Counted from the first letter of the stretch, positions 1 through 11,536 are shown. The stretch is DNA of 26,205 nt from Pelargonium cotyledonis (GCA_036897625.1 JAYMTA010000601.1:1-26205); one strand, 5' to 3'. Translations and numbers: made by a program. The notes: a model not told the origin generated them from the letters alone.

Positions 1-83
1 ACTACATTCCTTCCGCTAGCATCGTAGAAGTTTTGAATTTCATTTCCGTTTCTTGGATTCAAATTTTGTCGGCTGTTTTTGTC

Positions 84-3000
84 ATGCCGAAGAGTTCCAG
101 ACACAAGTCGTCTCACAAGAGCAAGCGCAGTTCGAAGGAGACGAGGGACTGCTACTCTTCAGGCTCCGAGGAGGAAGTGAAGGTGAAGGATAGGAGCAGC
201 AAAGGAGAGAGAGTCGCGAGGGCTTCGCGGGATTCGGCTGCCGGCGAGAAGCGGAAGGTCAGTTCATTATCGCGGGATGGTCATGGAGATGCGACGGAGG
301 AGCATGTTTCTTCGAAGCGGCGCAAGGATGGTGGGGAGGAGCGGGTGGACGTTGCCGTCGATGTATCGGAGAAGATTGGGAAGTCTGGAAGTTCGCGGCA
401 TGTGTCGGAGAAGAGTTCGAAGTCGTCGAAGTCGAAGGCTGAGTCCAGGAGTAAGAGTAGTCGAAGAAGTGAGAGTGGGAGTGAAAAGGAGGAGATTGTG
501 GAGATAGTGGATGAGAAAGTTGAATCGAAGCGCGAGCATGTGAAGGAGAAGGAACATGGATCTGATCGGGATAGGAAACTTCAGGAGAAGAAGCAGCGAG
601 ATGGGAAGCACAGAGATAATATTGAAGTCAAGAAGAAAAGATGGTCAAAATTATTGGAAAATACTGGTAAGGTAACTTAATTGTTAGTTCTTATTTGTTG
701 TTTCTCAATTAGAAATTAAATTGTGCAGTTGTGTTTTTAGTTCCCAATTCTTGTACTTTGGTAATCTTATTTTAAAGGAAATGGTTAGTTACTGAATGCA
801 AATGATTGGGGTTGGAACTTAGGTAGCATTTATGTGGTTGGGAATCAAGAATCTCGTTCTTGTCCCACGATAAAAAAAGAAAATAACAATGAGAATCGGA
901 TCCAAATGCTTCCTCAATAGTTTGATCTAGCTATAACTTTTTGCAAGTGTAAGTGCTCCTTTTTAATATAAAACTACTTTGGCATTTCAAACAGTTTGTG
1001 TTGGTGTTAAAGTATGGCCAAATGTAACCTGAAGCGGTGAGGTTATGAGTATTCTTTTACTGAAGAAGTGTGCTTGGGGTCTAAGGAGTGCAGTTAGGGA
1101 ATATAACAAAAAATTTATTTGCGAAGTAATGTAGAAAATGGACTACCTAGTCAAACTGATCACCTTCTGATGATGCATGGAGTTACTAATGTCTTGGTCT
1201 TGTAGAGAAAATTGCTCACTTAAGATGTTTGATAAATCATAGGGATGCCTATATAGTTTTGATCATATTTTTTTGTATATCTGGAAATCAAATTCTTGTG
1301 CAGTTATATAGGAGACAGAAAGGGGAATACTAGATGTATGACGTACTCATTGTTCCTATGGGATGGAAAAATATATTTACCTTTACATAGTATGTTCTGG
1401 TTTTAAGTTCTGACCTGTCAACATTTTAAACCAGACGATCCTCAAAATCCTGAGTTGGAGAAGGAGCTTGAGAGACAGATTAGGGGAAGAAATAGCAGGG
1501 ATGAGAAGGATAAAGATTTAGATGATAAAAAAGACAGTCACAATAGGAAGCTGGTATCAAGAAGTGAGCATGCCCAGGATGGACGGTACAAGGAAGAAAA
1601 GCAGAACGATGGAAGCTGTAGACAGAAGTGTAGAGATGGTGTTGATAGAGAGAGTAGACACAGAGATGGCAAGCAGAAAGAAGATATTGGCAGGGACTGT
1701 AGACACAAAGATGGCAAGCAGAGAGAGGATTTTGATAGGAATAGTAGACATAGGGATGGCAAACGGAGAGAAGATTTTGACGTAGACAGTAGGCATAGAG
1801 ATGGTAAGGAGAGGGAAGATGGTGATAGGGAGAAAACACGCAGAGCAGACAAGTACATAGATGAATATGTATTAAAAGATCATTCCAGTGACAAGTTTGA
1901 TACTAAGCATAAGAGGGATGAAAGTTGCTATGAAGAAAGTCGATCTAGGAAATCAAAATCACAGTATACTAGTTGTGATGGTAGTCCAGTTTATGGTGAT
2001 CGAGATAACAAATACAAAGATGACAAGGGAAGGAGAAGATATGATGACAGAGAGGATGAAAGTGTAAGACCCCGAAGTACCAAAGAGCAATATTCTGATG
2101 TGGGAAAGAACTCTATAACCAGCAGTAAGATAGAAATAGTTAATGACAGAGAGAGACCTCATTCACGCACTGCTGATGTTGGTTCAAATGCAAGCCGTAA
2201 TTTACGGACTGGTTCACCTAGCTTCAGTTCTCATGGAGCCGAAGATAATTACAGGTATGTCATATGGTACTGATAATTTTACCTGCACATACACCTCTAT
2301 TGGTGTTTTTTGAGATTGCTGACCAAGCTTCCTTCTATCAGGATGTTTTGTTTGCTCATTTTTCATAGGGTTCCCCTTGAACTTTTAGAACGATTTTATT
2401 TTTTATTTTTTAAATTGGGTATGTGTGCGTGTGGGTGTCGAAAATGACTTGTCAGGATGTGGCTCTCATCAGCATAAGGATAATAGTAGGAAGTATTATA
2501 TTCTTATTGTCTGAGCTTTTGGAATTTCATCAAGACATTTTAGCATTTTGCTTGGCCTGTTTCATGATCAATTATCCGAATTTTATAGGTTACTCTTTGT
2601 CGGATAAATGCAAATGGTTTTAACTTTTAAACTCCTTACACTAGTGTTTATCTTACATCTTTTTGTTTCTAGTTGTTACCCTTTTACAATTTATGATCAT
2701 GATTGTTGCCCCATTATTTTTTGTTGCAGAAATCATTTATTTTTGTCTGTTGCTAGAACTAAATAATATTATTTACAGATTAGTGAAGGTCATTTAGATG
2801 TAATTATGTTGGATTGCGATGAATAAATACACATGTTATGTTATTGTTTCTGAAAATAACACGCTTCTATTCTCACCTATCTATGACTAATATTACAAAT
2901 ATGGTTGAGTTTACTTACCTGTATATGTCCTTGTTGACCTATTTTAGGCGCTCAAGACAAGCCCAATCGAAATATAGGGATTCATTGCCTGAAGAAAGAG

Positions 3001-5567
3001 ATATCCGTGATACAAATTCGCTTATAGATATCACTGGTTTTGAGAAGGCTTCCATGCCTCCGCCGAGTGAGAGGGTTGATCGTGAGGATGACAGCTATAG
3101 GCATGAGTTATCTGCCGAAAGGTATCCAAACTCTGATGCTGGCACTGCACCCAATCAACTGGATGATCATTCAACTTCATTGAGTATTCATGAGAGACAC
3201 ACAGCTGAGGCAGGTGTTAAACAGAGTTTTGATGATGAGGAATGTGGACAAAAAAATAAGAATGAAAGGGATTTACTGGGCAATGAGAGCAAAGGGGTTT
3301 GTGATTTGGCTTTGGAGACACCTGTAAAAGATGCTTCCTTAGTAGATGGAGGCAACCTCTCTCCATCTTCCCCTTCTAAAAGAACAGGCCACTTGCCTAG
3401 CAGTTCCAGGCCATGTTTCCATCCACCCCCCTCATATAGGACGGGTATGAATAGTCCTTCAAGTTATGGTTCTTTTGAGGAAGACCACAGAAGTAGGTCA
3501 AACAACTGGTACAGAAGAAGTGATTCCAACATGGGGAGAGCACCAGGAAATGGTTGGAGAGGTGTCCCTAATTGGTCTGGTCCATTAACAGGCAACTTCG
3601 TTCATTTTCAAAATGGTCCACCTTATGTTGGTTTTCATCCTATGATGCAGCAATATTCTGGCCCTCCGATTTTTGGAATGAGACCTCCAATGGAATTTGC
3701 TCATAATAGAGTTCCTTACCCAATCCTTGATACCAATGGATTCTCTAGCCATGGCCATCCATCCGGGTGGCCAAAATCACTGGATGACTCTCGCCCTCCT
3801 TCGGCACATGGCTGGGATGTAAACATTGGTGGTGAACACATATATGGGAGGCTAGATTGGGACCATAATAGAACTCCAATGAATGGCGAAGGGTGGGATG
3901 CTAATGTTGACATGTTGAAGGGGCAAAGTGACATCACCGAGTTAGATGATTCCCCTGTACATGCACCATCAGATGAATTGTCGGCTGGTCAGTCAAGTCA
4001 ACAAACTAGAAATGAACTAAATGAGCTTGATTTCGTGGCAGAGAATTTTGAATTTAATCGGTCCAGCTTAGCAAAGGAAACGTCTGAAACTTTAAAAACT
4101 GCCAATCAGAATAAGCCTAACCTGCCTACAATGTTACGGAGAGCTAATACTTGTCATTGGCATGTCTATCTCTCTAAGCTCGACATTTCAGCTGACCTTG
4201 CTCATCCGGAGCTATATGATAAGTATAGGAGGTTAATGGATACAGAACAGGATGAAATTGCCAATGAAGATTCTTCCCAGCTTCCTTATATTGAGGTATG
4301 ATATGATAATGCTCTTTTTGCTGTGTTCATGTCAGTTTGATTTTGTAATCTTCTGTTGGAAGGAATCTTGTGTCTATCTTAGTGTGATCTTTTGCTTTGT
4401 CTTTCAGGGAGTTATTGAAGCCCGAGTGAAAATTTCAAAGGATAGTTCAAACACTAAGCTATTTGTTGCTATCAATGATTCAGTTTTTCAGGTATGTTCA
4501 TGTCAGAAGTGGCTGATTGGTATGAATAGTGGAATCGCATAGGACTCCAGCTATTTAAGTTAGGCAATGCTCTCTAACCGTTGATTTAAATGTACAAGAA
4601 TATGGAGTTGTGTGTTTGATTGAAAATGTAACTGCTATTTTTGGTATAACAGTGCATGATAGACCTGGCCATTCAGGTTGTGGGTTGGGGTTTTAGGGTT
4701 GTGGTTGAAATGCCTAACCCAACCCAACCCAACCTGCCAGAGATGTGGGCTCCCAACTCGATCCATTCTTTTACATGGCAAACCTGGTCTGACTCAAAAA
4801 TGATTCAGGTCTATTTTATGCTACCCAAGCCCGCAAAGATGCATGTTGGATTTTGGGTCTATTTTACCAGCTCTAGCTTCTAGTGCATGATGCTTCAATA
4901 CTTGTATTTGCCTCACTTATGGTGCATATATTGGGGTCACTTGTGTAATATTTGAGCCAAGGGTAATGCTATTTATTGATATTGAACTTTGAACACAACA
5001 CTGCTATTTTTCTAATTATATCCGCCCGACTTGCAGAGAGCCATGTCATTCTACGAGAAACAACGAGAAGAGATGAGGGCATATCTTCCCTCTCTATCAA
5101 ATGGCAAAAAGAACCCACTTCACACTGAAGAGAAGATCACGGGGACCTTTCAGGACTCTGGTTTAGACAAAGTGGCATCCCTAGTACCAATACACGATGA
5201 GTACAAATCAGAGGAGCAAAATGAATCTCCTCCAACCTCTCGTGAAAAATCCGACCTACTGGTTGCAGCCAACAGTCCCAAGGAACTACCAATACCAATT
5301 CCACCCCCTGACGTGGCAGAAATGGATGTAGATGAGGTTAACGAGGAGAAACAAAATTGCGCTATTGAGGACACTGTGCGCCTACCAAGTAACCCGAGTG
5401 GTGGTATTATTCAAGATGAAGAGTTGCTCGATTCAACCTCCTGTCAGTTGCCGTTTTCAGATGCAGTAGCGTCTTCCGGGGCATGCGATAAGGTGATGTC
5501 TGGGTCATTTGAGTGTGGGTTGGTAAATTTAACTGAGATACATCATTCTACTGAAAGTACACATTGA
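84..5567 (+). CDS. Large disordered nuclear protein, 'CCCH domain-containing protein 13-like' plant family (5 exons)
   Basis: Exons by phase: 84-666, 1435-2254, 2948-4295, 4408-4491, 5037-5567; together 3366 nt, 1121 aa. All introns are GT-AG and the codon phases match at every junction. Residues 1-200 are Ser/Lys/Arg/Glu-rich with KRRK at 78-81, a likely nuclear localisation signal. Residues 269-328 hold four 15-residue repeats of the RHRDGK type. About residues 660-785 are Gly/Pro/aromatic-rich (GNGWRG, PNWSGP, PPIFGMRPP). A conserved-looking C-terminal part begins at H871 (HWHVYLSKLDIS), continues through exon 4 (INDSVFQ) into RAMSFYEKQREEM, and ends IHHSTESTH. This order and the ending match, from memory, the plant family named 'zinc finger CCCH domain-containing protein 13'. 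No CCCH finger or other folded domain is visible, so that name looks inherited from low-complexity similarity. A role in RNA processing is only a guess. The ATG at 84 is the first in frame; the window begins inside the 5' UTR or promoter. Confidence 0.85.
1656..1835 (+). repeat. Four 45-bp in-frame tandem repeats in exon 2 of the charged protein
   Basis: Four units of 45 bp each encode 15 residues of the form RH(R/K)DGKxxED followed by a variable D/R/S/C stretch, at protein residues 269-328. The units have diverged at many silent and replacement sites, so the expansion is not recent. The reverse strand also stays open here only because of the repeat's composition; those antisense frames are not genes. 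Confidence 0.85.
4660..4882. mobile_element. hAT-like MITE in intron 4 of the charged-protein gene
   Basis: The 223-bp insert is flanked by a perfect 8-bp direct repeat, GTGCATGA, at 4652-4659 and 4883-4890. Its left end starts TAGACCTGG and the reverse complement of its right end contains TAGAGCTGG, an imperfect terminal inverted repeat. The interior is rich in GGTTGGGG, AACCCAACCC and GGGTCT-type words, typical of short plant hAT derivatives. An 8-bp target duplication is the hAT hallmark. No transposase is present. The insert lies wholly inside the intron between 4491 and 5037, so it should be spliced out. Confidence 0.7.
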
Positions 5568-6521
5568 AACAATTCTTTTAGCTAAATTTAATTTTATCTA
5601 GCTGCATATTTCTCTATCAAACCATGCATTTTCATATTTGTCTGGTTAGTTTTTTACTCTGCACTTTGATCTCTGTTCAAATGAAAAAAGTGGTTAATAG
5701 GTTGTTCATTGCCTTGTAGCACTACTCATTTTTCTCTCATGTTCCTTTTCTGTGAGTTGGTCAGAAGTTTAGCAATTAAGATTACCAAGCAAAGCTCATT
5801 ATTTATATGGGGATGGAAATTTCATTGTCTCCTTGGAATCTATTAGTGGAGGTTGTCCCATACAAATTACAATCATTAACTGCACTTTCCTTTCACAAAA
5901 AAGTTCCTAATTAAAATGCTTTTCTACTTTATATTTTTATATCTAAGATAAGAAAATGTAATTTGTTGTTAATAATTTTTCGGGAACTAGAATATGTTGG
6001 ATATATTTTAGTGTATAACTTGACACATGTTGGACTTGACCGCATGCTCTTATCGACCCAACTAAACGCCTCAATGATTGTCAACTTCTTCTCCCCCAAC
6101 TATAAACGCCGTCCACTGCCCCAACACTAGTTAACAAACTCTTGGACCAACCATCCTACTCCGAGTCATCCTATTAAGCCATGTACCCCATCTTTTTTAA
6201 GCTTGAGGCAGCCCTGATGAGGTCAATGTTGAATCTTTTGCTCAGTAAGCGATACCCACCACTTACTATTTAATTCAAAACAACCCCAACCACCTGACAC
6301 TCTTTTCGACACAAACCTGATCTGAGCCTTCAACTAGTTTCTCAAAGTGATGGGCGAGATGGTCAAACTGTCTTCCGCCATGTTATTCATCGTGCTCTTC
6401 ATTTTCGTTCGAGAGTTTTTTTTGGAACCACCGAAAAAATGAACCCAAAACCTTAAAAATCATACCAAACGCTTGTCAACATGATAACTAGTAGTGAATC
6501 TAATTACCGGTTCAAGGTCAA
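5568..6521. other. Spacer: 3' UTR then C-rich unidentified stretch
   Basis: The first 200-250 bases after the stop codon are T-rich and probably the 3' UTR. From about 6000 to 6480 the + strand becomes C-rich with many short interrupted frames on both strands. The minus strand gives broken coding-like pieces full of stops, such as HHFEKLVEG near 6340, suggesting a decayed transposon or gene fragment. I could not identify a family. Confidence 0.35.
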
Positions 6522-7891
6522 ATGGCTAGTTTTGGCCCCCCACAATCTTCAATCTTGAAGGAAAAGATAAAGAAAAAGGGGCAAAAAGGTCTTTTGGATG
6601 ACCACTATGATTACACTTACAGACACGAATGCACAATGAATGGTTTCATGGGAACTGTTTCCGCGAAGAGGACTTCCAATTTGTTCAGAACTCATAGCTC
6701 CTTTCTTCACGTACGTATCTCATCTTCGCAACCTCTCATGTTTCTCCAATTTATTCCCTGTTTCTTCTCAACAATTCTTTTCTTTGTTCTTTAGCTCCTT
6801 CAACTTAGCTGTAGAGTTACTAGAGTATGCTCAATTTTTTCGATTTTTTGTCTGAATCTTCATTTTGGAACAACTCTCATGTTGTTTGGCTCTGATTCGA
6901 TCCTTCGAATCCAGAAATTTCCGATACTGTTCTGGTCTGGTTGGAAGGTATTGAAGCTTGATCTAGCTTGTGACCGTTGTCGACAAATCGATTGATTAAC
7001 AGGTTTACTCGTGTTAAATTTTATTTTATGAATCTAAATGAGTTTATTGGACCGTTAAATGGAGAATTAGGGCTTGATTCATCATTATGGTACTGAAGAA
7101 GCTGCTGCATCATTGGTTTGCTTTTCTGATTTCTATTTATAGGAAGTTATAGGTTGCTTAGTTTTGTTTGTAAAAGCATAAATTATTCTTTGTAGGTAAT
7201 ATTGTTGGGGGTTTGCAATTATTTTAAATTAAATCTGAATTTGAGCTTTATGCACTGTTATTTTCACTTTTCGAGGGTTAGAAAATCTTGGGTGTTGGTA
7301 ATGGTAAACTCACATAGTTGCAGACTAAGAGGTTTGTTAGTTACATCAATTTGTGTTGCTGATGCTAAATAGTTTGGGTGAGGCTTTAATGAGTTAATTG
7401 GCGTCTCTATAAATTGTCATTCATAGTCAATGTTGTGGATCCCAGATATTTGATTAGCAATGTTTATGTTTTGGGAAATACAACAGTTTTTTTCCCCAGA
7501 GGATGGTTTATGGTTCAATGGTTCAAGACACACACATCTATATGAGAGGTTGTGAGTTCGAATCCCATTGAGTCGGGTAGGGAGGGTTTATGGGAAAAAG
7601 GAGAGAGCTATCCCCTATTGTGTAGCTCGGCCAATTGTGTTTTCAATTCCATTTCGGACCAAATATATATAAACAACGAACCTTACATCTTGCAGAACAT
7701 TAGTGTTTCACATGCAAATGATAGCTGTTTTTGTGTATGCCATTTTCGATGGGAACCCAAGTATGCCATTTTAGATGGAGACTAGTGGGTCACCGTTCTG
7801 CGGTTCTGCCCCCATTAGTCCCGTGCTATAAAGCTTTAGATTCTCAAATGTTTTCTCTGATTATGGGCTTTCCTTTTTCTTTTGATCATAG
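6522..7891 (+). promoter_or_regulatory. Promoter and 5' UTR/intron region of the PH-domain gene
   Basis: No convincing coding exon is seen between 6522 and the exon that starts at about 7892. The stretch after 6650 is pyrimidine-rich, like a plant 5' UTR. Possible donors exist (GTACGT near 6710, GTATTG near 6947), and a plausible acceptor lies at 7890-7891 (TTTTGATCATAG), which suggests a 5' UTR intron of about 1 kb. The transcription start cannot be fixed from sequence. Open frames at 6522-6794 and 6640-6855 lack support. Confidence 0.4.
7499..7690 (+). mobile_element. Candidate tRNA-derived SINE
   Basis: An A-box-like TGGTTCAATGGTTC (about 7511-7524) is followed 30 bp later by a good B box, GAGTTCGAATCCC, at 7554-7566. 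That is the internal RNA polymerase III promoter layout of a tRNA, but no cloverleaf can be folded and the body continues about 100 bp past the B box. This fits a plant SINE head. Both ends are approximate and I found no clear target duplication. It sits in the probable 5' UTR intron of the PH-domain gene. Confidence 0.45.
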
Positions 7892-7926
7892 GCTTGCACC
7901 TTCTTCTAGAAGTGAATCTTAGCTTC

Positions 7927-10066
7927 ATGGATGATAGTCTTGGGAAGATAAAGGTTATTCGAGATCACTTTCAACCTTCATCACCTACTCAGGATATACG
8001 TCAACCTTCAACACCTACTCAGGATATACGTCAAAACAACATTGCATCTGGTTCTCAGCCAAGATCCAGTGCTTCATCAAGGTATATTCTTCTTTCGCAA
8101 CGAACAATGAGCAGGAAGAAAACAAAAGGGCTAAGAAACATTGAGTTGATTTCGATTTCACTTTTTCCTGGTTTAGAATAGATCTTATAGCCGTTCTTGG
8201 GCTCAAAGAAAATTAAGAAGTGCTGCATTCGTGCTGAATATGTTTAGTGTACGGGGGATGCCGTGGAGTAGCTCTGATGGCCAGGAAAAGGTTGATGAAT
8301 TACTTCAGTGAAGCTTTCCAATTCATATCAGCGAAACTCCTATATTTCCTGAACAGCAGAATGCTTCTTTTGCAGGTTGAGCTAACCGTTGCAGAAGTTG
8401 AGTCTCTACGTTCAGAACTTGCTGATTTAGAAGAGAGAGAAGCACTCTTGAAAGCTCGGTAAGGGTGCCAAGATACTGGACTTTGTATTTTTTGAATTAG
8501 CTGTTCTTGTGTTTGTGTATTCACTAATGTGACAAACCATGATAAGCCTTCCCTTTTTTTCTCTTCATCTGTAATGTCACATCACATTGGCCATGGATTT
8601 TGTCGTCAATACTATAACTCTATTGCTTCGCACAGATTGGAGCATATTGATCAAATTCTACAGTCCGCTCGTCTTTCTGGCTACTTGTACATTCGAACTG
8701 TTAGTGCCTTTCTCCACCCATTAGTTTCAGCTATGCATCTACTACTGCAGTGCCTTATTTTATGTCCATTACAAACTTCACCAGTGGTTTTCCTTTTATA
8801 TTTTTCTGTAATAGAGATGGACAGCACTACCAGGAGAACCTCTCCCACTTGATGATACTGATGTTGATGACTGGCTTCCTCGCTTTGTTGTCCTTCAAGG
8901 GCCTTGTATCTTCTTCTATTTATTGTCCACAGGTAATTGATTTTAATTTGAGACTCTTTAATGTTATGTATAAAAGTAGCGCCGAGATTATAGTCTGTAT
9001 AGTATATTACTATCTGTAGCAGTACTCTATCTTCTTCTGTTTGTGTCATTTCCAGTTTCTCTTGATGTACTTGTTAGTATTTGATACTTTAAAATTCATC
9101 CAAAAATACATTAATTAGACGTAAACAATGAATTTGGTTTCTTTATCTAGTGAATAAAGGGCCATTGTATTTAATGTAGGATTAACTACCATTTTGGTCC
9201 CCAAAATAGTAGGATCCTACCATTTTGGTTCATGATCTAAATTTATGCTTATATGGTCCATCAAATATTAAAAAAATGACCAAAATTGTCCCAGCGTTAA
9301 GTCTTGTTAACTTTTCTGTTACTTTTGCGATGTGGTATTTAAAATAAACAGACACTGAATTAATTACACAATCAGCGGTGACTGAAAAAACAATATTGAG
9401 ATGTAACATCAGCAAAACCACAGGAAAAGTTAATTGTACTTAATGTTGGAACCATTTTGGTTGTTTTTTAAATATTTGAGGGACCATATTGTCATAAATT
9501 TAGTTCATGTACCAAAATGGTCGGACCCTAATGATTGAGGAACCAAAATGGAAGTTAATCCTTTTCTGTATGATCATGTCATTTGTCTACTAAAATTGCC
9601 TCAATGAATTTGGTTTGTGCAGATTTGGGTCCTCAAGGCTCCACCTTGCTCTCTGATATCGTTGAAATAGGCAGACTTCCAAACATTACCCGAGAAGATG
9701 GAGAGACATGGTATGCCTTTCATATGTTAACTCGTCAGGGACTACGATATGAATGCTCGAGCATCTCTAAGATACAGGTAAGTTGAGTAGCTTATCAGAT
9801 GATTCACCGATTTTGAATTCCTGGCTATCTATGTTCTTCGCTTTAATCCCTTATATAATTGCATATCTCAATGTACTGTAAAAAAGAAGAAGACATCATA
9901 CAAAGCATGATCTTGACACGTTCTTTTTGGATTAGAAGTGGCATGCACATATTTATCATATAATTATTGTTTTTTTTTTTTTCCAATTTCTCAGGTGGAT
10001 TCTTGGTTGCTGGCCTTACAAACTGACTGCAAATTAAAGTGTGATACAACATTACCCTATAATTGA
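7927..10066 (+). CDS. Coiled-coil and PH-domain protein (7 coding exons)
   Basis: Exons by phase: 7927-8081, 8182-8290, 8376-8458, 8636-8699, 8815-8932, 9623-9777, 9995-10066; 756 nt, 251 aa. The order is a disordered N-terminus with two 10-residue repeats (QPSSPTQDIR, QPSTPTQDIR, residues 16-35), a basic segment (SWAQRKLRSA), a coiled coil at about 89-130 (VELTVAEVESLRSELADLEE), then a PH domain at about 138-242. The PH domain shows DDWLPRFVVLQG near its first strand, RQGLRYECSS in the later strands, and the expected C-terminal-helix Trp at W232 (VDSWLLALQ). PH domains of this kind bind phosphoinositides or proteins at membranes; the ligand is not readable here. The protein stops 19 residues after W232 (CDTTLPYN). 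An NDPK-like copy follows 1.7 kb downstream, and plant relatives may be PH-NDPK fusions, so this stop may be derived. The ATG is chosen as the first Met of the open exon; an upstream coding exon is not excluded. Confidence 0.8.
7972..8031 (+). repeat. 30-bp tandem duplication in the first coding exon of the PH gene
   Basis: Two adjacent 30-bp units differ at one base (TCATCACC versus TCAACACC) and encode QPSSPTQDIR and QPSTPTQDIR. The near identity indicates a recent in-frame duplication in the disordered N-terminus. Confidence 0.9.
9179..9561. mobile_element. 383-bp foldback MITE in intron 5 of the PH-domain gene
   Basis: The left end reads GGATTAACTACCATTTTGGT and the reverse complement of the right end reads GGATTAACTTCCATTTTGGT. 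The inverted similarity goes on inward for roughly 120 bp per arm, including CCATTTTGGTTCATGATC against CCATTTTGGTACATGAAC and ATATGGTCCATCAAATATT against ATATGGTCCCTCAAATATT. The flanks TTTAATGTA (9170-9178) and TTTTCTGTA (9562-9570) match at 7 of 9 positions, fitting a decayed 9-bp Mutator-type target duplication. No transposase frame is inside. The element lies in the intron between 8932 and 9623. Confidence 0.8.
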
Positions 10067-10237
10067 GAAGATGTATCTTATTTTCTCACATGTAATGGTA
10101 AGTTATATATAGGTTGTGTTCATGCCTTAGAGTTGAGTGGGTAGTATTTACTTTGAATCCGGTCTCACAAATTTGTCCATTACATGTACGTACATAGGAT
10201 TGTATTCTAACCAATAAATTGAAAATTGGATTCGATT

Positions 10238-10589
10238 CCTGAAGAAAAGTTTGGATCCAAACCCCAATATGATCAGAAGAAGGTTTGAGTGGGAGAGTCA
10301 ACCAATGAACCGGAGCGGTTCTATCCCAAACCCCGACTTAAACCAAAAGTACTTAAAATCGGGTTTGATCAGGTTATTATTATGTAGCATCTAATTGATA
10401 GTTGTTGCTCCATCTATCCCCCTGAAGAGAAGTTTGGATCCAAACCCCAATTCCATTAGAGAAAGGTTTGAGTAGGAGTCAACCAACGAACCGGAGCGGT
10501 TCTATCCCAAATCCCGACGTAAACCTATAGCGGTTGTAACTGGATTACTCCTTTTATTTTAGATTTTATTAAGTAGCATCTAATTGATA
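10238..10589. repeat. Two-copy tandem repeat, about 185-bp period
   Basis: Unit 1 (10238-10400) and unit 2 (10421-10589) both begin CCTGAAGA(A/G)AAGTTTGGATCC. They share GAACCGGAGCGGTTCTATCC and end with GTAGCATCTAATTGATA. Several substitutions and small indels separate them, so the duplication is old but clearly visible. No coding potential. Confidence 0.85.
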
Positions 10590-10874
10590 CTTCGATAAGT
10601 TTGTCTAACTGTTGAATAAAGTTGTACCAATCATTTTTTTATTTATTTATCTAATTTGATTTGACTGAGTGATGAACCAGCATACAAAAACAAGCAAGTT
10701 TTGTGGAAAGTTGGGCCAATTAAACAGTTTATGGCCAAAATAGTGCTCAAGTGAATGCTTATTGATGGTTTGTGAATTAAGGGCTTGTTATTGAACTATT
10801 GTAAAAATGCAACATCAATCAAATTAAGTTTTCGATATTTTTATGAAGATAACATAATATTACAACTTATGCTA

Positions 10875-11536
10875 CACTGTCTTCGTCTCAAAATAATTGT
10901 CCAATTTTTCATTTTGTCTGTGTTAATAAATAGTTAGTTTGGATTAAATTTTCCTCTCATAAGATCTTATGCTACTGATGTAATGAACTCAAAGTATTCT
11001 AATGGTTTCTTTAAGAGATATGTTGGTAATAACACAATGATTTTATGCCTCAACGATCATAAATTAGTCATTATGCCTTAACTTAAAATGGTTATAATGT
11101 GTCAACTTCAACATGTCTGTTTTGGTCAAGCGCTTTTTTTTTACTGAATGAAATATGAATTTGACGTAGATCTGACATGAAAAAGACATAATTTGATACA
11201 TAAATCTCGAATGTTTATAACAACTACCAATGATCTAAAAGTCATTATTGTTTTCTTCAAAAGTATCTAATGCACAACAATTTCAAGCAACTCATACCGT
11301 AATTCAACTTTCATTGATGAAAGACATACTGCGCAATTCCATCAACGGGTAGAACACAAAACTACAACTTATACTTGAGTTTGTTAGAACCTTGTACATG
11401 AGATTAGAAGAATAAATGCACAACATTAACTAACTTATACTTAATTTTTCTCAAAATCAAAAGTAAATTCTTACTAACTAATCCTTAGTTTTCTACAAAA
11501 ATGGGAAAGCCGAGAATTATTTTGTGATGGAGAGAA
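10875..11536. mobile_element. Degenerate Stowaway/mariner-like element
   Basis: The left end, CACTGTCTTCGTCTCAAAAT from 10875, resembles the familiar plant Stowaway terminus (CTCCCTCCGTCCCAAAATA) and follows a TA. The reverse complement of 11510-11536 reads TCTCCATCACAAAATAATTC, which matches the left end over its core. Inner segments also pair (CATTTTGTCTG... and AGTTAGT on both arms). About 660 bp, AT-rich, with no transposase frame. Ends are approximate. Confidence 0.45.

Noticed and set aside
33..83. Upstream extension of the first gene's frame
   Set aside because: The frame there has no ATG; the opening codon would be TTG. The ATG at 84 begins the MPKSSRHKSS start typical of the family.
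1480..1858. Minus-strand open frames of 79-119 codons with Tyr/Cys/Leu/Ser repeats
   Set aside because: They are the antisense of the 45-bp coding repeats in the charged-protein gene; the repeat keeps them open.
4680..4735. Telomere-like AACCCAACCCAACCC and TTTTAGGGTTG words
   Set aside because: They lie inside the hAT-like MITE and do not form TTTAGGG arrays.
6522..6855. Open frames before the PH gene
   Set aside because: No family features or splice continuity, and composition like a promoter and leader.
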